A DNA stretch of 63,186 nucleotides from the NCBI RefSeq assembly GCF_001015055.1, contig NZ_BBWZ01000029.1:1-63186 (forward strand), given 5' to 3'. This DNA is from Aneurinibacillus tyrosinisolvens. Lineage in GTDB: Bacteria; Bacillota; Bacilli; Aneurinibacillales; Aneurinibacillaceae. Positions 32,929 through 41,704 of the stretch are shown one piece after another; within the stretch, counting starts at the first letter, position 1, and the number at the start of each line of letters is the position of its first letter. A model generated the notes under the pieces. The model had not been told where the DNA came from. It saw nothing but the letters and a program-made list of their open reading frames with translations, and ran no database searches. A program made the position numbers and the translations under genes.

Positions 32929-34212
32929 CTAGCCTATGTATTGAACAGATGATTCCCTTTTCTGCCGTATTTGAATAACAAATCCGGACGCAGTCACACA
33001 AAGGATACCTGCGACAATAAAGACAAATGTGTACGATCCAAACCATGTATGCAGAATTCCGGCTCCAAAAGCAGCGGTTGCTGCTCCGAGTTGGTGAGAG
33101 GCCCAAATCCAGCCAAATACGATGCCGCTTTGTTTTCCAAACGCGTCCGAACACAAACGCACCGTAGGAGGGACTGTTGCTACCCAATCCAGCCCATAGA
33201 AAACGACAAAGACAGCGAGACCAAAAAACGTGGAATCAAGGGCATACGGCAAGAAGACGAGGGAAATCCCACGCAATCCGTAATACCAGAATAACAGCCA
33301 CCGGCTGTCCCACCGATCGGATAGCCAGCCAGACATCGTCGTCCCGATAATATCAAATATCCCCATAACAGCAAGCATCCCCGCTGCCGTCACTTCAGGA
33401 ATCCCATGCTCCAGGCAGGCGGGAATGAGATGTGTCCCAATTAGGCCATTGGTAGACAATCCGCAGACAAAGAAGCTTCCCGCAAGCAGCCAGAAATCTT
33501 TAGAGCGGGTTCCGACCTTTAATCCATCCATCGCAGACCGAAAAGGATTCATGCGGGTTTGAGGAACCTCAGCCTCCGTCGGATCTGTTGCACCATAAGG
33601 CAGAATGCCCACATCCTCCGGCTTATTACGCATGAAAACCGCTGCAAGTATAACGGCAACAAGAGAAGAGCATGCTGTAACCCAAACGACCATCTGCCAG
33701 CCGTAGGAAGATACGATTTGTGCAAATAAAGGAAGAAAGATAAGCTGACCGGTTGCTCCGCTTGCCGTAAATACGCCTACGATAAGCCCTCGCCTTTCTT
33801 TAAACCAGCGGTTTGCTACCATTGCCCCTAAAACCGAGGAAGTTAACCCTGTACCCACGCCGATGACCAATCCCCACAATAGGGTAAACTGCCAGGCGGT
33901 TTGCATTCCGGCTGAAAGGCTGGTGCCCAGGACGAGCAGCGAAAGGGCAAAAATCATAATTTTCTTTAGCCCATACTTTTCCATAAAAGCTGCCGCAAAC
34001 GGGCCACAGAGGCCGTAGAGTGCCAGATTGATGGCCAGTGGAAAGGTAACCGTTGTCCGGCTCCACCCGAACGCTTCCTCAAAGGGGACCATAAGCACAC
34101 TCGGAGCGGAGCGTACACCCGCTGAGACTAATAAGGTTAGAAAGGTAATTCCCGCGATAATCCAGTAAATAGAACGCGGTGCTGATTTTACCGGTGAAGG
34201 GATGTTGCCCAT
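32929..34212 (-). CDS. MFS transporter (monocarboxylate/oxalate-formate-like)
   Basis: 427 residues with 12 helices in two halves and a central loop (NKPEDVGILPYGATDPTEAE). Signature GVGTGLTSSVLGAMVANRWFKERRG is split by description: residues about 118-140 carry the RWFxxRRG motif typical of the monocarboxylate-porter branch. The NKPEDVG loop is shared with many Bacillales carboxylate carriers. It precedes the F420-reductase-like and YciI-like genes by 96 bases and probably imports their substrate. Confidence 0.85.
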   Translation of the reverse strand: MGNIPSPVKSAPRSIYWIIAGITFLTLLVSAGVRSAPSVLMVPFEEAFGWSRTTVTFPLAINLALYGLCGPFAAAFMEKYGLKKIMIFALSLLVLGTSLSAGMQTAWQFTLLWGLVIGVGTGLTSSVLGAMVANRWFKERRGLIVGVFTASGATGQLIFLPLFAQIVSSYGWQMVVWVTACSSLVAVILAAVFMRNKPEDVGILPYGATDPTEAEVPQTRMNPFRSAMDGLKVGTRSKDFWLLAGSFFVCGLSTNGLIGTHLIPACLEHGIPEVTAAGMLAVMGIFDIIGTTMSGWLSDRWDSRWLLFWYYGLRGISLVFLPYALDSTFFGLAVFVVFYGLDWVATVPPTVRLCSDAFGKQSGIVFGWIWASHQLGAATAAFGAGILHTWFGSYTFVFIVAGILCVTASGFVIQIRQKRESSVQYIG

Positions 34213-34242
34213 TTTGTTCTCCTCTTCTTTGTCTAGAATAAA

Positions 34243-34276
34243 GGCAAGTTATCTGGTAATTATCTGATAACTTGCC
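34243..34276. terminator. Bidirectional hairpin between MFS and the MarR-linked gene
   Basis: A perfect 11-bp stem GGCAAGTTATC / GATAACTTGCC with a 12-base loop. TTTTT follows on the plus strand and TTTATT on the minus strand. It probably ends the MarR-linked gene's transcript, whose stop is 35 bases away. Confidence 0.65.
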
Positions 34277-34310
34277 CTTTTTGTTATTTTCTATTATATA
34301 ACGTTTACAC

Positions 34311-34853
34311 TTAATCTATGAAGTCAACAAATTCGTTCGGGTTGTTTCGAATGTGTTCTCCTACCATCCTTAAGGTTGCAGGAGTGAGTTCACGGTACGC
34401 AGCATGGAGCGACCTTATAGCTGTCAGAAGTTCCTCATTGGTGTCAAGATCCTCACGTGAAACAGAAAAATCCTCCAGACTGCGTGGATAGTCTTTCACT
34501 TTAAGAAGCCCTTCCGTCTCTTCAAGAAGGTTCAGCATGGAATCAGCTTCGAAATACTGCAGCCCGCCTTTGATTGCTGACCAGATTTCCGGCTGTGCAA
34601 GAAAATAGGCAGTCCACCAATAAAACTCAACCGGGGACTTCCATGCGTGATTATGGTACACATAGAATGTGAACAATGCTTGTTGCCCGCCGGTTAGCTG
34701 ACGGTAAAACTGCGACTTAACTGCGTAATGGTCCTGCTCAGTCTGCTCTGCTATTTTATTTTTATAAACGAGGAGCATCGGCTGAAAACACGCCGCACCG
34801 ACCATTTCATCCTCCAATGAGTCAAATATCCCCCGCTTTATTTGTATAACCAT
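34311..34853 (-). CDS. Hypothetical protein under MarR control
   Basis: A 180-residue soluble protein that I do not recognise. It is rich in aromatics (FTFYVYHNHAWKSPVEFYWWTAYFLAQ in two halves around residue 65-90) and ends with a helical, acidic segment. The DMF1/DinB-like impression is too weak to claim. Its promoter region contains TTTGTATGTACAAA, a palindrome like that before the MarR gene 70 bases upstream, so it is the likely target of that regulator. GAGGGAGG precedes the ATG. Confidence 0.6.
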   Translation of the reverse strand: MVIQIKRGIFDSLEDEMVGAACFQPMLLVYKNKIAEQTEQDHYAVKSQFYRQLTGGQQALFTFYVYHNHAWKSPVEFYWWTAYFLAQPEIWSAIKGGLQYFEADSMLNLLEETEGLLKVKDYPRSLEDFSVSREDLDTNEELLTAIRSLHAAYRELTPATLRMVGEHIRNNPNEFVDFID

Positions 34854-34888
34854 GCTATAATTCCTCCCTTATTCTATTAGATTTTACA

Positions 34889-34902
34889 TTTGTATGTACA
34901 AA
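34889..34902. promoter_or_regulatory. Palindrome TTTGTA-TG-TACAAA, candidate MarR operator
   Basis: Perfect 6-bp arms, 36 bases before the hypothetical gene's ATG. It shares the TTGTA..TACAA core with the palindrome before the MarR gene. Confidence 0.6.
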
Positions 34903-34925
34903 CAATTTTAAACAGAAAAAAATAT

Positions 34926-35369
34926 TTACTTTTTTTCCACCTTTTCACTTACCGCATGCATCATCCCGCTAAGCATGCTGCCTTGCTCAGATCCTACAAT
35001 ATCTGCAAAGCGCTCATTCAGCCGCTGCCAGCACCGATTTATTTCCTTATGGAGCTGCAGCCCTTTATCCGTAGGATAGATAAGGGCCAGTTTTCCCTCG
35101 CTCTTTCTCTGTACAAGACCTTTGCTAACCAACTTATCGATAAAACGGGTGCTTGTTGAGGGGGCAATGTGCAGTGTTTCACTTAAGTCTTTCTGTGTAA
35201 TACCAGGGTTCTGTTCCACAACCATTAACAAATATGCGTAGGAAGGTGACAAGCCGATAAGTGCAAACTCTTCCTCAGCCATTTTGTTCATTACACGCGC
35301 TAACCGGTTTACATTAAAAAAAGGACAATCAAAAAAACCGTCCTCCTCAAAATTCATCTGTTTCTCCAC
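34926..35369 (-). CDS. MarR-family transcriptional regulator
   Basis: 147 residues. Winged helix: ITQKDLSETLHIAPSTSTRFIDKLVSKGLV, given in parts here (recognition helix STSTRFIDKLVSK), with wing KSEGKLALIYPTDKG. Start is GTG 35369, six bases after AAAGGAG. Cys-15 region (GFFDCPFFN) could give redox sensitivity, which is speculative. The gene carries its own palindromic operator and stands 72 bases upstream of the hypothetical gene. Confidence 0.88.
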   Translation of the reverse strand: MEKQMNFEEDGFFDCPFFNVNRLARVMNKMAEEEFALIGLSPSYAYLLMVVEQNPGITQKDLSETLHIAPSTSTRFIDKLVSKGLVQRKSEGKLALIYPTDKGLQLHKEINRCWQRLNERFADIVGSEQGSMLSGMMHAVSEKVEKK

Positions 35370-35398
35370 GATATGCTCCTTTAATGCTTTTCATTGTT

Positions 35399-35414
35399 AG
35401 TTGTACATACAACT
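35399..35414. promoter_or_regulatory. Palindrome AGTTGTA-CA-TACAACT, candidate MarR operator
   Basis: Perfect 7-bp arms, 29 bases upstream of the MarR GTG start. Typical size for a MarR dimer site and implies autorepression. Confidence 0.65.
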
Positions 35415-35587
35415 TATAATGATTTCCTCTTATTGTCAACCGTTTTTTTGATATGGCTCCTCCTTGTATTCTCATTTTTCATCCCCCTATTGTATATAAA
35501 GAGGTTTTAAAAAGACACAATATACAGGAAAGGGATCACATCCACTTTTCTGCATATTATGCCTTTCATTATTTATACAAGAAATTT

Positions 35588-35866
35588 TTAATTTGAGCCT
35601 TTCAGCAACGATTCGGCCATCTGTGCCACCTTGTTTGTATTACTGCTTACTTCCTGCATAGTAGCCGATATCTGTTCAGTAGCCGCTGCCTGGGCTTTCG
35701 TCGTCTCGTTAATTCGCTCTAGCGAATCTTCCAGCTTAGAAATAAGGGTTTGGATAAGACTCGTCGTCTCATCAATCTGCACCACATTTTCCCGGGAGTT
35801 GATGGCCATTTTTCGGACCTCATCCGCCACTACGGCAAATCCTCTTCCATCCTGGCCAGCCCGCGC
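35588..35866 (-). pseudogene. Methyl-accepting chemotaxis protein, 3' fragment
   Basis: Only the end of the signalling domain remains: [19 protein letters not shown] followed by a helical hairpin tail ([20 protein letters not shown]) and LLKGSN stop. The hallmark [15 protein letters not shown] of MCPs is present. Everything upstream (sensor, membrane helices, HAMP, most of the hairpin) is missing. The sequence runs directly into an ALDH fragment in another frame at about 35865, so a deletion fused the two. Confidence 0.85.
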
Positions 35867-36357
35867 GGTTTCAATACGACTCCATTCCCCGCACCAAGTG
35901 CAGGCGCAACTGATTTCATGGATAAAAAGAAGGGGAAGTTAAAGGGGCTAATAACACCAACGACGCCGATAGGAAGGCGGTATACTCTGTTTTCTTTTCC
36001 GTCTACAGGGGAAGGGAGGATTTTTCCGTCCATACGCACCGGAAAAGTAGCTGCTTCCTTAATAATGTCTTTAACAAGTCCAATTTCAAAGGCAGCTTTC
36101 AGGCGGGTTCCGCCTAACTCATCAATAATAATTTCTGTTATCTCGTTTTCGTGCTGCTCTATGTATGTTATCGCCTGTTCTAGAATCATCCGCTTTTTAA
36201 ATGGATTAACTTTATCCCATTCTTGTTTGGCACGGGCCGCAGCCTGGTATGCCTCATCGATGTCCTGCAAATTTGCTATACGGAATTCCGCAACGGGCTC
36301 ATCGTTGTATGGGTTTTTGTCCACCAGTACCTTTTGTGCTTTCCCATCTCTCCATTG
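35865..36357 (-). pseudogene. Aldehyde dehydrogenase, 5' fragment
   Basis: About 163 codons of an ALDH amino-terminal half: QWRDGKAQKVLVDKNPYNDE through [18 protein letters not shown] and ending [10 protein letters not shown]. The catalytic domain is gone; the frame continues out of phase over the chemotaxis fragment. At the 5' side a TAG lies directly before the conserved start and no start codon fits, so this end is damaged too. Confidence 0.85.
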
Positions 36358-36500
36358 CTACCTACCCTTTCCTTAATAAAAATAAAAGAATGGCTTGCAG
36401 AAAAAGAACCCATTTTCTTTCCTATATCTTTATATCGGTATCCTTTTTAATTTTTTAGCTTTTCATTGCGGGTCACTGCCAAAAATATAGTTGATGAATA

Positions 36501-36536
36501 AAAAAGAATCCGACCTATTCGGGTTGGATTCTTTTT
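36501..36536. terminator. Intrinsic terminator after comJ
   Basis: AAAAAAGAATCCGACC pairs with GGGTTGGATTCTTTTTT (one bulge), so it works on both strands. It lies 28 bases past the comJ stop. Confidence 0.85.
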
Positions 36537-36563
36537 TATACGTATGGTATTCGATGAAGATTA

Positions 36564-37058
36564 TCAAACCGCCGGTTCAGCCTTCATAACTAGTTCTTCA
36601 GGCGGTGATAGTTCGGCGTCATGTTTGATTACTCGCTGCTTCGGAGCTGCAGAAGGGGTAAATCTAAAAACATAACGAACTTTGAACATTCCGTTTGCTG
36701 ATGGCGGCTCCAATGGAACGGCTTCAAATAACAGTTCATATATCCCGTGAGGAATATCAAAGTCATATTGTTTAGAAAGAATGCTGCTTACCGTCACTCC
36801 TTTTTCCCCGACTTGAAATGGAACAACAATGGATCGAACGGCTTGTTCGCTGGCATTTACTTCATCGTTAAGGCTTACTTCTATTTCGCACGTATCATCT
36901 GCCAGCGTTCCAAAGGAAACCGTTCCTTCCCTCCATGCAAACCCCTGCTTCACATGTTCGTCTTTCCAATCAGAGAAGGGAGTGTCCATTCCTTTATTGA
37001 ATATTGCAATTTGCGAATAGGAAATCGTTAATTCTTGCCTAGGCCATGATTTTTCCAT
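36564..37058 (-). CDS. comJ: ComJ/Nin-like nuclease inhibitor
   Basis: 164 residues from ATG 37058 (AAGGAG eight bases upstream). It resembles Bacillus ComJ: the start MEKSWPRQELTISYSQIAIF and the strand-rich middle TVSSILSKQYDFDIPHGIYEL. ComJ binds and inhibits the DNA-entry nuclease NucA. The gene follows nucA directly, the same pairing as in B. subtilis (nucA-comJ order). It has a 15-20 residue charged tail not seen in the short family members. Confidence 0.78.
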   Translation of the reverse strand: MEKSWPRQELTISYSQIAIFNKGMDTPFSDWKDEHVKQGFAWREGTVSFGTLADDTCEIEVSLNDEVNASEQAVRSIVVPFQVGEKGVTVSSILSKQYDFDIPHGIYELLFEAVPLEPPSANGMFKVRYVFRFTPSAAPKQRVIKHDAELSPPEELVMKAEPAV

Positions 37059-37091
37059 AGGTTGAACTCCTTCACACAAATCTTCCTACAG

Positions 37092-37528
37092 CTATCTTAC
37101 AATAAACTTCACTCTTGTATCATCCGGATAGCCTGACACCTGGTTTCCTACCCAGGCTCCTGCTCCACGATTATCTGACGGGCTAATGTATCTTACATCG
37201 GCTCCTGCTCCACCCTCTTCACACATTGCCATCGGCCACTCATCCCGATCGTAACCAGGCTTCGTTGGATAAGGAGCCAGAGATGCCGCTCGTCGTTCGT
37301 CTGTACCCCCCGATCAATTGTACAGATAGAAGAATGCCCTGCTGCAATCGCATCCCGGATATGATCGCCTGTTTGAGGATATTTACTTAAAGGAAAATAA
37401 AGGACTTTGTCGTAACTAGCGGCTTGCGTAACTTCATGAGGAGTAGATACTGTAAAAAGACTGGCTGCCAAAAACATAAGCATAAATAGGATGGAAAAAA
37501 CGGAAGCCTTGAAATTCATTTTAAACAT
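37092..37528 (-). pseudogene. nucA: NucA-type DNA-entry nuclease, one-base frameshift
   Basis: Signal peptide (residues 1-35, ending [10 protein letters not shown]) then the NucA core [19 protein letters not shown] and [14 protein letters not shown]. At a run of six C (37307-37312; G on the coding strand) the frame slips. With a seventh G the protein continues [38 protein letters not shown] and [18 protein letters not shown], the intact carboxy half of NucA/NucB, stopping at 37092. It would be a secreted or membrane-linked endonuclease cutting DNA at the cell surface. comJ follows 33 bases downstream. Confidence 0.87.
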
Positions 37529-37570
37529 TTAAGTACCCTCCATTCATTAACTGGTTTATAAATTGTTCTT

Positions 37571-39163
37571 TTACTGAAGCGGTTCGGCAGGAACATTCCC
37601 AATCGATACTGATTCTGTATATTTCGCTGTCGTATTCTGTCTGAGCCGCAGGCTTCCCGCCCCCGTGGTTCCCGGCTGGATCTGTACTTTTAGTACCTTC
37701 TCAGCGTGTCCCATACTATCAGTTGTCATAGAGAAGGAAGGACTGTATCCATAAGCGGAAGGCCAGCTTCCATTCGCGTTCTGTACCTTTGCTATCTGCG
37801 TGCCGCTTGAGGTATAGATTCCTATGTTATAGCCGCTATAGGTGGTATTAGGTGCCTGGCCATCGATTTTTACTCGAATTTCAAAAGCTTGTGCGCTAGG
37901 CAAAACGGATTGATGATCAAAAGAATAACCAGTTGCTGGAGCCGGAGCCGGCGGTGTGCTTGTTTTTGACACCGCTCCATAGGAGCCAGGCTTAAAAGTA
38001 GCCGGGTCATACCATTTGTAGCCCGCTGCCGGAGCAGACCACGGTTCGGCCTTCGGTTCAGTAGATTGGCTCGGTGTTTCAAAAGACAATAATGACGTTG
38101 GTTTATCGAGCTGCAGCCCTGATACTTGATCAAGACTCGTGTAACTTTCCTTTTTAGCCAGCCAGTTTACAATATTAACGAGAAGAGTCGCGTCATTCTG
38201 TTCTTTATAACCATCGTGTGTCGTTTTTGTCCCGCCGGTTTCCTCTCTTACATAGCGTGGGGTTGCATCCTCTACGGGAGAAGAATCTCCGATAAACGCA
38301 GCTTTACCTGCTCCTACCTTCGAAACAGCCGCAAAAGGCCCCTCTGGAACTCCCTCGCCATTATATACACCTTGATCCACTGCGCTGTTCCATTTGGCTG
38401 TTGTTGCGGGAAGGTATACAATTCCTTTGGCTTTCTTCGGATCAAGAATGGCTACGGTAGATCCCGCATGCATGGCAGCCGTGGAGACTCCGTTCGTAAT
38501 ACCGAACGCCTGGCTGGAAGGGACAATCTGGTTTGCCGTTACGTCTCCGATGGCATTGTAGCGAAAGCGTACGCCAAAATTACTTCCCAGCCAGTCTGAG
38601 CTGCTTACGCCCTGCATAGCAGTTGAGTTTGCCTCCTCCACTGTCATGCCTTTTGCTGGATTTGTCCAGGCTCCTCTACGGTATCCGTTAAAAACCTCGG
38701 AAGCATCCCATCGGTTTTTGTTTCGGTCAGCGTTATAATGATCTGAAATGAAGAACACGCTTCCTCCATTTTGTACATACTGCAGCAGAGCTGCCTGTTC
38801 AGACGTCTTAAATGGAATATTAGCTTCCGGAATGACAAATACATCATAGGAACTGAGGTCGCTGTAGGTGAGCGGGGTGGATTTACGAAGTTCTTTTACA
38901 TAAAAACCATTATTGGCAAGTCCATTTCCAAAGTCTGAAAATCCTCCATTGATAACCCAATCAGCTGCTCCGGCAGTTTGTCCATGGATGTTATCAAAGA
39001 GAATCTTTTTTCCGGCATTTTGGTTGGTTATTTTTGCTGTGAGTACAGGGGCCGGGTCACTTGGCCCTTCCGCTGAAGCGATAGGGGTAAGATAAGGGAG
39101 GGAGACGGGCAAACTAAGAGATAACGCAAGGAGTCCGGTTAACCATTTGTTCTTGCTCTTCAT
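37571..39163 (-). CDS. Secreted protein with GATase-like (DUF4350-type) domain
   Basis: 530 residues from ATG 39163. A Sec signal peptide (KSKNKWLTGLLALSLSLPVS ... IASA) is cleaved near residue 33. Residues 50-330 resemble GATase1-like/DUF4350 proteins: ILFDNIHGQTAGAADW, DVFVIPEANIPF, GGSVFFISDHYNADRNKN, AAFIGDSSPVEDATPRYV. A Pro/Ser/Thr linker follows (TPSQSTEPKAEP). The final 130 residues form a beta-rich domain of unknown type (YSGYNIGIYTSSGTQIAKVQ). No catalytic triad is clear. It stands just upstream of nucA-comJ on the same strand, so it may belong to extracellular DNA processing (inference). Confidence 0.65.
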   Translation of the reverse strand: MKSKNKWLTGLLALSLSLPVSLPYLTPIASAEGPSDPAPVLTAKITNQNAGKKILFDNIHGQTAGAADWVINGGFSDFGNGLANNGFYVKELRKSTPLTYSDLSSYDVFVIPEANIPFKTSEQAALLQYVQNGGSVFFISDHYNADRNKNRWDASEVFNGYRRGAWTNPAKGMTVEEANSTAMQGVSSSDWLGSNFGVRFRYNAIGDVTANQIVPSSQAFGITNGVSTAAMHAGSTVAILDPKKAKGIVYLPATTAKWNSAVDQGVYNGEGVPEGPFAAVSKVGAGKAAFIGDSSPVEDATPRYVREETGGTKTTHDGYKEQNDATLLVNIVNWLAKKESYTSLDQVSGLQLDKPTSLLSFETPSQSTEPKAEPWSAPAAGYKWYDPATFKPGSYGAVSKTSTPPAPAPATGYSFDHQSVLPSAQAFEIRVKIDGQAPNTTYSGYNIGIYTSSGTQIAKVQNANGSWPSAYGYSPSFSMTTDSMGHAEKVLKVQIQPGTTGAGSLRLRQNTTAKYTESVSIGNVPAEPLQ

Positions 39164-39306
39164 AAACACCCTCTTTTCCTGGTTGAAATGTTATGTTTTA
39201 ACATTTTTAATACAAGGATAGTGTAAAATATAAATGTTAAACAATTATAAATTTTTCAATAAGTAATGCTTAAGATTCATTGCAAAAATCGGTAACTTTT
39301 TAACAT

Positions 39307-39345
39307 AAAAAAAGACCGTCGGTGCTGGTAACACCAAACGGACTC
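39307..39345 (-). terminator. Terminator after the FabF paralogue
   Basis: On the minus strand GAGTCCGTTTGGTG pairs imperfectly with CACCGACGGTC around TTACCAG, followed by TTTTTTTATG. Confidence 0.7.
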
Positions 39346-39362
39346 TTATTGAGGTACCTTTC

Positions 39363-40610
39363 TTACAACTTATCCTGCTTATACTTTTTCAAAACGATAA
39401 CTGCATTGTGGCCGCCGAAACCAAATGAATTGGACAGCCCAATATTTAGATTGGCCTGGCGGGCAACATTTGGTACATAGTCTAAATCACATAGCGGATC
39501 GGATTGTTCTTGATTGATTGTTGGAGGTATGATGCCCTCCTGCAAGCTTTTCACCAATGCAATGGCTTCAGCTCCACCCGCTGCACCTAACATGTGGCCG
39601 GTCATGGATTTATTAGCTGTTATCGGAATCCGGTATGCCTCCGTTCCAAACAGCTTCTTAATCGCCATCGTTTCACATCGATCGCCGATTTCTGTACTTG
39701 TTGCATGAGCACTAATCATATTGACTTCTTCACTAGAAATGGACGCATCGTGTAAAGCCATTTTTATAGCAAGATAAGCTCCCTTCCCCTCCGGATGGGG
39801 AGATACCATATGATAGGCATCCGAACTTGCACCGTATCCGATGACTTCCGCATAGATTGGTGCATTTCTGTATAAAGCGTGGGACAACGATTCGAGTATT
39901 AAAATGCCCGCCCCCTCGGCCATGACAAATCCATCCCGATTCGCATCAAATGGCCGGCTGGCTCCGGCAGGGTCATCATTCCTCGTTGATAAAGCGGTAG
40001 CATTCTCGAAACTGGCTAAAGACAAGTCCGTTATGGCCGCTTCCGTTCCCCCTGCAAATATGACATCTGCTCCGCCGGACCGGATGAGTTTGTACGCTTC
40101 ACCAATGGCTGTATTTCCGATGGAGCAAGCAGTCACCGGCGACATGGTGGGGCCCATTGCACCCCATTTCATACTAATTTGGGCTGCAGCCATATTTGAA
40201 ATCATCATTGGTACCAGCGTCGGACTCACCCTTCCCGGTCCTCTTTCACGCAGTATATCAACATTTTTGATTAAGGTTTCAATTCCGCCCGTACCTGAGC
40301 CAACATATACACCAAGCCGTTCTGTATCGATATTATCAAGATTTAGCCTGGAATCCGTCCATGCTTGTTCGGCTGCAGCCAAAGCAAATTGGCAAAACCG
40401 ATCTAAGCGCCTGGCTTCCTTACGATCCAATATATCCTCAGCATTAAAGTCCCGGACAACTCCGGCAATTTTCGTCTTATGTCTGGTTACGTCAAATGAA
40501 TCAATGACAGAAATTCCGGACCTGCCTTCAACCAGGTGCTGCCAGAACGTTTCCACACTATTTCCGAGCGGTGACACCACTCCCATGCCTGTAATGACTA
40601 CTCTTTCCAA
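39363..40610 (-). CDS. 3-oxoacyl-ACP synthase II (FabF-like) paralogue
   Basis: 415 residues from TTG 40610, eight bases after GGGAGGG. Condensing-enzyme triad: Cys in VTACSIGNTAIGEAYKLI, His in ISAHATSTEIGD and His in NKSMTGHMLGAAGG. FabF normally has Cys-Ala/Thr-Gly after the nucleophile; here Cys-Ser-Ile. It elongates acyl chains with malonyl-ACP. No other fab genes or acyl carrier are adjacent, so it is an accessory copy. It is divergent from an MmyB-type regulator that may sense acyl chains. A terminator follows. Confidence 0.88.
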   Translation of the reverse strand: MERVVITGMGVVSPLGNSVETFWQHLVEGRSGISVIDSFDVTRHKTKIAGVVRDFNAEDILDRKEARRLDRFCQFALAAAEQAWTDSRLNLDNIDTERLGVYVGSGTGGIETLIKNVDILRERGPGRVSPTLVPMMISNMAAAQISMKWGAMGPTMSPVTACSIGNTAIGEAYKLIRSGGADVIFAGGTEAAITDLSLASFENATALSTRNDDPAGASRPFDANRDGFVMAEGAGILILESLSHALYRNAPIYAEVIGYGASSDAYHMVSPHPEGKGAYLAIKMALHDASISSEEVNMISAHATSTEIGDRCETMAIKKLFGTEAYRIPITANKSMTGHMLGAAGGAEAIALVKSLQEGIIPPTINQEQSDPLCDLDYVPNVARQANLNIGLSNSFGFGGHNAVIVLKKYKQDKL

Positions 40611-40666
40611 GTCCCATTCCCTCCCAATTAAAGTTATGTTCATATTTTTACACGCAAATTATCCTA

Positions 40667-40695
40667 TTACAAGTTGTTGTTTATCCTAGTATAAT
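40667..40695 (+). promoter_or_regulatory. Sigma-A promoter of the MmyB-type regulator
   Basis: TTACAA and TATAAT are 17 bases apart, ending about 40 bases before the ATG at 40734, in the short divergent region shared with the FabF paralogue. Confidence 0.6.
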
Positions 40696-40733
40696 TAACA
40701 CCAGGATGATGGTTATCATAATGGAGGTTGGAG

Positions 40734-41585
40734 ATGTTGAGTAATCAAGCCAAACTTGAAGCACTGTCAGCTTTTTTAAAATCGAAGCGCAGTAAAATCC
40801 AGCCGCAGTCTGTGGGATTGCCAGTGGGAACCCGGAGGAGGACGCCCGGGCTTCGAAGGGAGGAAGTTTCCCAATTAGCGGGAGTAAGTACGACCTGGTA
40901 TACCTGGCTGGAGCAAGGGCGGGATATAAAAGTCTCTTCGACCGTGTTAGATTGCATCGCCAGTGCTCTGCAGTTAAATAGCGATGAACGGAATTACTTA
41001 TATAATCTGGCTTCAGAAATAAATCCAAATCCAGCTTCCCCTCAGCAAAAAGAAGTACAAACGAAAATCAGCCCTTCATTGGAAAGAATTCTAACGGAAC
41101 TGAAATACTGTCCTACGATTATCACAGATCGGCACTGCCAAATCGTCGGTTGGAACCGTGCAGCAGCCCATGTTTTTTTGGATTTTGAACAGGTACCGAA
41201 CGAGCAGCGTAACTTAATTCGCTTAGTGTTTACAAGAAAAGAATTGAGGTCATTAGCCGTCAATTGGGAGCATTTTGTGAAGGGGTTTCTTGCCATTTTT
41301 CGTGTCTACTACGGTCAATATGTAAGGGATGGATGGTATAACGAATTTATTGAAGAAATGAGTCAGCTTCACCCGGAGTTTCAGTCGTTGTGGGAAGAAA
41401 GCCAGGTAAGCACCGCTCCAGAGGTGCTGATTGAATTCAGGCATGCTAAAGCAGGAAAAATGCTATTCAACTTGACTTCACTTCAGGTACAGGGGAGCAC
41501 AGATTTACGATGCAGTGTATATACCCCGGTAGAAGACTCCTCTACAGAAGCGAAGCTAAAACGGCTGATGGAAAGGGGTTCATAA
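40734..41585 (+). CDS. MmyB-type XRE-family regulator
   Basis: 283 residues. Helix-turn-helix at about 10-75: RRRTPGLRREEVSQLAGVST then TWYTWLEQGRD, the exact pattern of MmyB-like proteins. The carboxy domain (100-280) is the MmyB ligand-binding PAS-like fold: DRHCQIVGWNRAAAHVF, NLIRLVFTRKELRSL, then YVRDGWYNEFIEEM. A family structure was reported to bind a fatty acid. Start ATG 40734 with GGAGG six bases upstream. It diverges from the FabF paralogue by about 120 bp, which suggests control of that gene by lipid signals (inference). Confidence 0.87.
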   Translation: MLSNQAKLEALSAFLKSKRSKIQPQSVGLPVGTRRRTPGLRREEVSQLAGVSTTWYTWLEQGRDIKVSSTVLDCIASALQLNSDERNYLYNLASEINPNPASPQQKEVQTKISPSLERILTELKYCPTIITDRHCQIVGWNRAAAHVFLDFEQVPNEQRNLIRLVFTRKELRSLAVNWEHFVKGFLAIFRVYYGQYVRDGWYNEFIEEMSQLHPEFQSLWEESQVSTAPEVLIEFRHAKAGKMLFNLTSLQVQGSTDLRCSVYTPVEDSSTEAKLKRLMERGS

Positions 41586-41615
41586 AGAAAAAAACACCAC
41601 TTATAAATTAGGATT

Positions 41616-41670
41616 TGAGTAAGTTTTTTTAAAAACATAATGGACAAGTTCACGTTCATAAACTTACTCA
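41616..41670. repeat. Spaced inverted repeat upstream of the CotA-like gene
   Basis: TGAGTAAGTTT and AAACTTACTCA are perfect 11-bp arms separated by 33 bases containing a T-run and ACATAATGGAC. It may be an operator pair or form an mRNA hairpin that covers the region before the ribosome binding site. No clear sigma-K promoter was found. Confidence 0.5.
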
Positions 41671-41704
41671 ATTGATCTTAACAGTGAGGAGGGTTACCTT
41701 TCTT

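Noticed and set aside
41586..41704. Sigma-K promoter for the CotA-like gene
   Set aside because: CATA-like words exist but none with the correct downstream TA and upstream AC at 16-17 bases.
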